DNA of 64,000 nucleotides from Spinacia oleracea (Eukaryota; Streptophyta; Magnoliopsida; Caryophyllales; Amaranthaceae). Below are positions 58,939 to 64,000 of this stretch, in pieces. Numbering within the stretch: the stretch's first letter is position 1; each line of letters starts with the position of its first letter. The notes beneath the pieces are model-generated. The model ran no database searches. It was given only the letters and a program-made list of their open reading frames with translations, and had not been told where the DNA came from. The stretch lies in NCBI RefSeq assembly GCF_020520425.1, contig NC_079489.1, positions 16,950,001 through 17,014,000 of the forward strand. Direction: 5' to 3'. The position numbers were made by a program, and so were the translations under genes.

Positions 58939-59045
58939 TCATGTACATTGCATATTAACATATGATTTCAGGATTATTCAAAATCATAAGGGAACATGTA
59001 CATTGCATATTAACATATGATTTCAGGATAAGTCAAAATCATAAG
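58939..59045 (+). repeat. 52-bp direct duplication in the MLE
   Basis: CATGTACATTGCATATTAAC and following bases through AAAATCATAAGG occur at 58939 and 58994. Confidence 0.85.
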
Positions 59046-59130
59046 GCAACAATGCACAAGGCAACATGAACAAGACAGCATCAACAAGGCAACAATAACT
59101 AGGCAGCAATGCACAAGGCAACAATAACTA
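59045..59130 (+). repeat. AAGGCAACA-type short repeats
   Basis: Repeated AAGGCAACA/AGGCAGCAATG words. The same word family returns at 60885-61020, where AAGGCAACATTCATCAATC repeats twice. Confidence 0.6.
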
Positions 59131-59360
59131 GGTTATCACAATCATAGTTTAGTTTTTGTTCATCATATTCACAATCATGTTTATTATTTGTAGTTGTAAT
59201 TGAAACACAAAACACCAATTTAATGAGTCAGCCATTCCTTAAACCATTAAGGGGACAACTTTATGTTTTCAAGGCAACACATGAATTCATTTTCAAGCCA
59301 AGGCAAAGCATGGGGACATGTTGTTCTCAGTTTGTATGTGTTCATCATCATTGAATCCTA

Positions 59361-59454
59361 AACTTTAATATCCTCCTCCCAAATGGAGTGAATGACTAAC
59401 ACAAACAGAAATGAGAAAGGAAAGTCACTCCATTTGACAGAGGATACTAAAAGT
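59361..59454 (+). ncRNA. Hairpin B1 of the MLE array
   Basis: Arms 59361-59397 and 59423-59454: AAATGGAGTGAATGACT opposite AGTCACTCCATTT, extending with mismatches through TATCCTC/GAGGATA. The shape resembles a miRNA or siRNA precursor; expression is unknown. Confidence 0.5.
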
Positions 59455-59493
59455 GTAGGAAACTCAGGACATGCAAAATCACAACTCTAAACA

Positions 59494-59567
59494 CATCGGC
59501 TTCAAAATGGAAAGAATGAATATCACATCATTTTCAGATGGAATTTATTCCCATTTTGAAACCGATG
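59494..59567 (+). ncRNA. Hairpin B2 of the MLE array
   Basis: Arms 59494-59521 (CATCGGCTTCAAAATGG...) and 59543-59567 (...CCATTTTGAAACCGATG), with a loop of about 21 bases. Very good pairing. Confidence 0.55.
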
Positions 59568-59635
59568 CGTCAAAAGATGTAATATTCGAGTTACTAAATC
59601 ATTTCATCATTGAACAACTCAAAAACACAAGGCAT

Positions 59636-59777
59636 CTCAGAATGTCCCCAAGCATCCCTCACACAAACCCCATCCACCAACACTTAGCTCCTGAGAAGCA
59701 TTATTCATGCTAATGGCGCATGAGTGTTAATGGAATATAGGGTTTGAGTGTCAGCAAATGAAGACTCATCATAGATG
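59636..59777 (+). ncRNA. Hairpin A1, scaffold-type
   Basis: Flanked by CTCAGAATGTCCCCAAGC on the left and GACTCATCATAGATG on the right. Stem arms 59660-59685 and 59722-59750 pair as CACACAAACCC with GGGTTTGAGTG and CAACACT with AGTGTTAA. The inner TTAGC/GCTAA stem is shared with A2 and A3 (ACTAA in A2). Confidence 0.5.
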
Positions 59778-59957
59778 ACTCAAAACAAATAACAAGGCAG
59801 CAATGGACAAGGCACAACAATCTCAGTCAGGTTGATTTACAACATATATGTAGTATGTTTCCAAATTTTAACAATGATCAAACTCACACATGGGACATTA
59901 GCAAACATTAGGGTTCCAATCTCAGAGTTGTTGAATAGCATCATTGATCTATTGTAT

Positions 59958-60072
59958 CAATATTTTCTCAACTTTAACATCCTTTTGCCGAACGGAATGA
60001 TTGATATTCACTACTGATCATGTGAAATGACAATCACTCCATTAGACAAAAGGAGTTAAAGGACAAGTATTG
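59958..60072 (+). ncRNA. Hairpin B3 of the MLE array
   Basis: Arms 59958-60003 and 60031-60072 (CAATATTTTC... with ...AAGTATTG; AACGGAATGATTG with CAATCACTCCATT; CCTTTTG with CAAAAGG). It has the longest arms of the set, about 42-46 bases. Confidence 0.5.
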
Positions 60073-60153
60073 AAACATAAATCTCAGGATATCAACCTTT
60101 AACATCATTGATTATCATTAACACCACAATCAAACATGTTGTTTAAGTGTCAT

Positions 60154-60238
60154 GGTGGTCCTTCCAAAGGGAATTGACAAATTGTGAACTATCGCATTGG
60201 ATATTTAAAAATAAGTCAATCCCCTTTGAAGGACCACC
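60154..60238 (+). ncRNA. Hairpin B4 of the MLE array
   Basis: Arms 60154-60178 (GTGGTCCTTCCAAAGGG...) and 60215-60238 (...CCCTTTGAAGGACCAC) are almost fully complementary over about 24 bases, with a loop of about 36. Confidence 0.6.
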
Positions 60239-60278
60239 TAACTAACAAAAGTGAAACATGCATGACATCAAAATTCAT

Positions 60279-60424
60279 CTCAGATGTCCCCAAGCATCAT
60301 TGAAACAAATTCAACCTACACACACTTAGCGCCTGAGAAGCATCATCACTGATACTAATGGCAGCACGAGTGAGTGTAGGTAACTTGAATTGTTTCTCAG
60401 CATATGAAAGACTCATCATCGATG
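60279..60424 (+). ncRNA. Hairpin A2, scaffold-type
   Basis: Same flanks as A1 and A3 (CTCAGATGTCCCCAAGC; GAAAGACTCATCAT). Arms 60302-60327 and 60372-60396 pair as GAAACAAATTCAA with TTGAATTGTTTC and CCTACACACACT with GAGTGTAGG. The arm sequence is unlike A1 or A3. Confidence 0.5.
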
Positions 60425-60496
60425 TAACATACAAAGTCACTTTTGGGGACAACTAACCTCTAAGTAAACAAGACATGAATTGCCTCCCCGGTCTAA

Positions 60497-60554
60497 TGCC
60501 AGTTTATATGTGACGGATTCAATTTCATTGATTCCTAAGACATTAAAACTGGCA
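60497..60554 (+). ncRNA. Hairpin B5 of the MLE array
   Basis: Arms 60497-60523 and 60527-60554 (TGCCAGTTT with AAACTGGCA; GGATTCAAT with ATTGATTCC) around a three-base loop. Confidence 0.5.
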
Positions 60555-60593
60555 AAATATCGGAAAGCCAAAACAAATCATGTTAAATTTGGT

Positions 60594-60740
60594 CTCAGAT
60601 GTCCCCAAGCTTCATTGAACCACACCATGTTCACAAACCATTAGCACACAAAAGCCTCATACAGCCTACGGCTGGATGCTAATGGCGCACTGTGGTTTAT
60701 GAAACATGGATAGTTTCTCAGCACTGAAAGACTCATCATA
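60594..60740 (+). ncRNA. Hairpin A3, scaffold-type
   Basis: Flanks CTCAGATGTCCCCAAGC and GAAAGACTCATCAT as in A2. Arms 60617-60645 and 60678-60717 pair as CCATGTTCACAAACCA with TGGTTTATGAAACATGG. An extra small GCCTACGGC stem lies in the loop. Confidence 0.5.
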
Positions 60741-60950
60741 GACCTCATTCAAACCCTAACATCACAGACCAAGCATTCAGGAAAGACAAACAATAAGAGG
60801 GGACTTTAATGAAACTGTGTTTTTCCAATCACATGTTAAAATTTTATTCATAAACCCATCCCATATGCTTTCACCCCTCTCAAGGCAACACTAATCAACC
60901 AGCAAACATATCACAGTTTCAACAGGCAACATTATTAAATCAGCAAGCAC

Positions 60951-61010
60951 ACAAGGCAACATTCATCAATCAACAAGGCAACATTCATCAATCAACAAGG
61001 CAACATGTTT
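60951..61010 (+). repeat. AAGGCAACATTCATCAATCAAC tandem
   Basis: A 22-bp unit is repeated twice and then partly a third time, near the end of the array region. Confidence 0.7.
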
Positions 61011-61211
61011 CAAGCAACAAGACAATAATAGAGGACATGAATACACTCCAAACCCTATCACATCATCAACAAAACAACAACACCCCTTGCCAACAACAGA
61101 TCACAGTTGTTGGCTACTCCACCTTATGTCTCCACAGCTAACCAGCAATCCAAATATAATTAAAAGAGGGTTTATAGAAGACACACTTATCTCTAAGCAT
61201 CATCAACACCC

Positions 61212-62371
61212 TTAGGTGGCTTTTTTTTTTATTTCATCTTCCTTCACGTTTGGGGACGAAACCGAACATTGCCCATCAGAAACCTCTGGACCAGCAGTTG
61301 TGTTCTCACACTCACCCACATAGTATAGGTCGAATGAATCAGAGTGATTGGGTTCCTTGCAATCAAGAGGGGACATAAAATATGTTTAATATATTTCACA
61401 TCATCACAAACATTCATGGGATTTATTAATTAAACTAAACAAGATCATCATAAATAGATCAAGTCACAAGATCATCATACGAAGACCATCACACATGTCT
61501 GAACTGAACAACATCACCAAAGAACAACCACGGGATTCAACATGCAATTTAAAGAACATGCAACATGCAACTGAACTAGATCAACTTAACAAGATCAAAG
61601 AACAACATCATCAAAGTAATCATGGAATTGAACATCCAAATCAACCAAAACAGACCAACATTCATGGTATTCAACATGCAATTTAAAAAAACTCATAAAA
61701 TTCGAGAAAAATCAAGGGATCTCTAACATGCAATTCATGAACTTCATCATTTAACCAAAAAAATCAAGGGATCTCTGACATGCAATTCGAAAATTTATCA
61801 TTTAACAAAATAAATCAAGGGATCTCTGACATGCAATTAGAAAACTTCATCATTTAACAAAAATTATCAACGAATCTCTGACATGCAATTCACAAAAAAT
61901 CACAAAAAATCAGAACATGCAGAGTAACCCTAATTTTATTAGAAAACCTACGTTTCAACCAAAAATCACAGATTTTCTCCAAGAAACACAAAAAATCCCA
62001 AAAACAGAGTAAACCCTAATTAACTCGAAAAATCAGGAAAAAAACCCAAAAATAAGGAAATATACCTCATCAGATTCGTCTCCTCCAAAGAATCTCATAT
62101 CTGCTGGTGTGGGGACTCGATCGTCGTATTTGGACTCCACCTCTTCACCAGGCTCCACTTCCATTTTCTCAAACCAAGCTTTGAGATAATTTCGGGTACT
62201 CGTGTTCTCCTTCTGGGCCAACCTCAAATTATTCAGATACTCGCCAGAATACGAGTGCTCGTTGTTGGGACAAATGCATTTCGAGCCCCAATCACAGTTT
62301 GAGTCAGGAATTCGTTGCCCAGAAGTACCAACCGAATAAGTCGGAAGATATTTGGAGGAAGAGGATCCCAT
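61212..62371 (-). CDS. Antisense two-exon gene at the right end of the MLE, unknown function
   Basis: Exon 1 is 62371-62066 (102 codons, starts MGSSSSKYLPTYSVG) and ends at a GTATAT donor after ...GGDESDE. Exon 2 is 61355-61212, after a TTGCAAG acceptor, same phase, and ends ...DEIKKKAT-stop. The predicted protein is 149 residues. It has a Cys-rich patch (CDWGSKCIC), then YLNNLRLAQKEN... KAWFEKMEVEPGEE, then an acidic, serine-rich tail. I recognise no family. The gene starts near the right TIR and is transcribed toward the transposase, so the two converge on the hairpin array. It may be a second MLE protein or a captured host gene. The intron (61356-62065) holds 52-bp repeats. The splice prediction is unverified; exon 1 alone is the firmer part. 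Confidence 0.45.
61708..61905 (+). repeat. 52-bp tandem repeats, about four copies
   Basis: Units AATCAAGGGATCTCTGACAT followed by GCAATT... and CATTTAACAAAA, inside the intron of the antisense gene. The last copy is diverged. Confidence 0.8.
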
Positions 62372-62887
62372 TAAGAAATTAATAAAACCCTAATAAAACT
62401 CCGATTTTATCCCCAAAAAAATTTCACCAGAGAATCGATTACCAACCGGGATTTGGGACGACAAAGGGGACAAAACTAGAAGGGATCTCACCGGAATGTC
62501 GTTCCGGTTAAAGTTTGAGAACAATTTTGAGCGAAAAACCCAAAGATCTGAGAGATCTCACCAAAAAAAACGAAGAACAGGGGCGGAGAAGGTTAGGGTT
62601 TTTAGAGAAACAGAGAGATTTCTTGAGGAGAGAGAGGGAGACAGGAGGAGAGAGGGATCCGAAGAGAATGAGGAGAGAGAGGGTGAGAGGGACGGGTTAT
62701 AAGGAGAGAGAGGTGAGAGTGACGTTAGAGTTTTATTAATTTAATAAGGGAGGTGGGTGGGTTAAATGAATAAAATATTATGGGTGGGGAAAATTAGGTG
62801 GGAATATGGGTAGATTCTTTAGGTTTTTTGGTTATTAGATTGAAATATAAGGGTATTTTAGGAAAAAAAGTATGTCCAAAAATGGAA

Positions 62888-62959
62888 AGATTCTAAGTGG
62901 ATACAACATTATGAAACGACTAAAAAGGAAACGGATACAACAAAAAGAAACGGAGGGAG
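62888..62959. repeat. Right TIR of the MLE with internal duplication
   Basis: The GGATACAACA word occurs twice, at 62899-62908 and 62933-62942, whereas the left end has it once. The right terminus is therefore about 35 bp longer. Confidence 0.75.
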
Positions 62960-63499
62960 TATTTATTAATAATTAATATAATTTATTATTATTTTTATTA
63001 ATTAGTTACGGATTATTAGTTATTAATTATTTAGTTATTAGTTATTAACTATGAATTATTATTATTATTAATATTTATCATTTATTGTAGTTATTTAGTA
63101 ATTAATTACAGATTAGTATTGTTATTTATTATATATTTATTTAGTTATTAATTAATAATTATTCTTTAGTTATTAGTTAACATTTTTTATTTTTATTATT
63201 ATTTATTATTTATTATTTATTATTTATTATTTATTCTTTCCTCCATTTTTTTATTATTGCACCATCTACATTGGGCACAAGAATTAAGAAATGAGGTAAA
63301 AGGTGAGAGATTGACAAAAATGCCCATGTGATTTAGTACAAGTTTTGATGTAAAGAACAAGTGGGGTTTGGTCCCCACCACACATATAAGGATAGAAATG
63401 TCATTTTATGGGGTAAACTTACTAAAAAAGGAAATGGTGCAATTAATATGCAACTTCCGGAAAAGGAAAATGGTGCAATAATAAAAAAATGGAGGAAGT

Positions 63500-63672
63500 A
63501 TTTATTATTTATTATTTATTATTTATTATTTATTATTTATTATTTATTATTTATTATTTATTATTTATTATTTATTATTTATTATTTATTATTTATTATT
63601 TATTATTTATTATTTATTATTTATTATTTATTATTTATTATTTATTATTTATTATTTATTATTTATTATTTA

Positions 63673-63723
<51 letters not shown>

Positions 63724-63890
63724 TATTATTTATTATTTATTATTTATTATTTATTATTTATTATTTATTATTTATTATTTATTATTTATTATTTATTATT
63801 TATTATTTATTATTTATTATTTATTATTTATTATTTATTATTTATTATTTATTATTTATTATTTATTATTTATTATTTATTATTTATTTC
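63500..63890 (+). repeat. TTATTTA heptamer microsatellite, ~390 bp
   Basis: Nearly pure TTATTTA units, interrupted by a TTA trinucleotide run at about 63670-63722. The long open frame across it is an artefact. Confidence 0.95.
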
Positions 63891-63903
63891 GGTAATATAT
63901 CTT

Positions 63904-64000
63904 GTTCAGTTCAGTTCAATTAAGTTCAGTTCAGTTCAGTTCATTTCAGTTCAGTTAAGTTCAGTTCAGTTCAGTTCAGGAGCATTCAGTTCAGTTCGGT
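63904..64000 (+). repeat. TTCAG pentamer array (right part)
   Basis: Same repeat and GGAGCATTCAG spacer as at 44308-44470, in the same orientation, continuing past the window end. Confidence 0.85.

Larger units (their letters stand above)
44647..62959 (+). mobile_element. Mariner-like element (plant MLE) carrying a nested gypsy element
   Basis: Terminal inverted repeats start CTCCCTCCATTTCTAAATG on the left and, on the minus strand, CTCCCTCCGTTTCTTTTTG on the right, continuing TTGTATCC and ending in GAATCTT. TA flanks both ends (44645-44646, 62960-62961). The element encodes a mariner-type transposase on the plus strand and an unrelated two-exon gene on the minus strand, with a hairpin array between them. 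Without the gypsy insertion and its 5-bp duplication it is about 6.4 kb, large for a plant MLE. Confidence 0.88.
44258..64000. mobile_element. PIF/Harbinger-like terminus and its host element (right end outside window)
   Basis: GGCCCTGTTCTTTTTGGC at 44258, preceded by TTA, looks like a Harbinger/Tourist terminus. It continues into TTCAG repeats and AT-rich microsatellite, interrupted by the MLE. The same TTCAG/GGAGCATTCAG repeats resume at 63904-64000. No matching right terminus is in the window, so the extent is inferred. Confidence 0.4.

Noticed and set aside
59361-60740. Identity of the hairpins with a named miRNA family (for example miR399- or miR482-like words)
   Set aside because: Only short resemblances of a few bases; no mature sequence match can be claimed from memory.
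59045-61905. CRISPR-like repeat/spacer arrangement
   Set aside because: Repeats are tandem or hairpin-type with no regular unique spacers, in a plant transposon; CRISPR is not applicable.
63489-63923. 144-codon Tyr/Ile/Leu frame
   Set aside because: Pure translation of the TTATTTA microsatellite.

Overview
This window is plant nuclear DNA. The few host genes contain introns and belong to plant families (a two-domain cupin, a rhomboid-like protein, an EDR2_C/DUF1336 protein, a strictosidine-synthase-like protein, B3-domain genes). The rest is AT-rich and packed with plant transposable elements. The gene families and the many Stowaway-type termini point to a eudicot; Caryophyllales (a chenopod or amaranth relative such as spinach, beet or quinoa) is my best guess, but it is inference. 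No CRISPR, operon or rRNA structure is present, and I found no free-standing tRNA gene.

Layout. 0.3-1.3 kb: a decayed RPA70-like/DUF223 gene on the minus strand. 1.9-6.2 kb: nested Helitron-like remnants. 6.49-8.96 kb: a non-autonomous MULE with a 9-bp target duplication, ending about 60 bp upstream of the TATA box of a cupin gene (9.1-10.9 kb) that has an internal frame-breaking deletion. 11.28-20.92 kb: a complete-length Ty1/copia element (Sirevirus-like, minus strand) with gag, a pol carrying two nonsense codons, a third ORF, PBS, PPT and a 5-bp TSD. 21.0-21.7 kb: a MITE nested in a Stowaway. 23.4-24.3 kb: an intact rhomboid-like gene. 27.9-28.8 kb: a DUF1336 gene. 29-34.7 kb: several MITEs (Tourist-, Stowaway- and hAT-like). 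35.9-38.4 kb: an intact four-exon strictosidine-synthase-like gene. 38.9-44.2 kb: two B3-domain genes in tandem, the first cut inside its B3-coding exon by a 3.9-kb non-coding LTR element.

44.26 kb to the end is a nested stack. A Harbinger-like terminus begins at 44,258 and its other end lies outside the window. Inside it sits a mariner-like element (MLE, 44,647-62,959), and inside the MLE transposase sits an 11.9-kb Athila-type Ty3/gypsy element (46,111-57,980). The gypsy LTRs differ at a single base by eye and its 1,826-codon gag-pol frame is open, so this is a recent insertion. The MLE transposase has an Asn in place of the usual first catalytic Asp.

The most unusual structure is in the 3' half of the MLE. 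At least eight imperfect foldback hairpins lie within 1.4 kb (59,361-60,740). Three of them share a conserved flanking scaffold while their stem arms differ in sequence yet stay self-complementary. An antisense two-exon gene encoding a protein of about 149 residues occupies the MLE's right end. The hairpin array and the antisense gene are the best candidates here for something undescribed.
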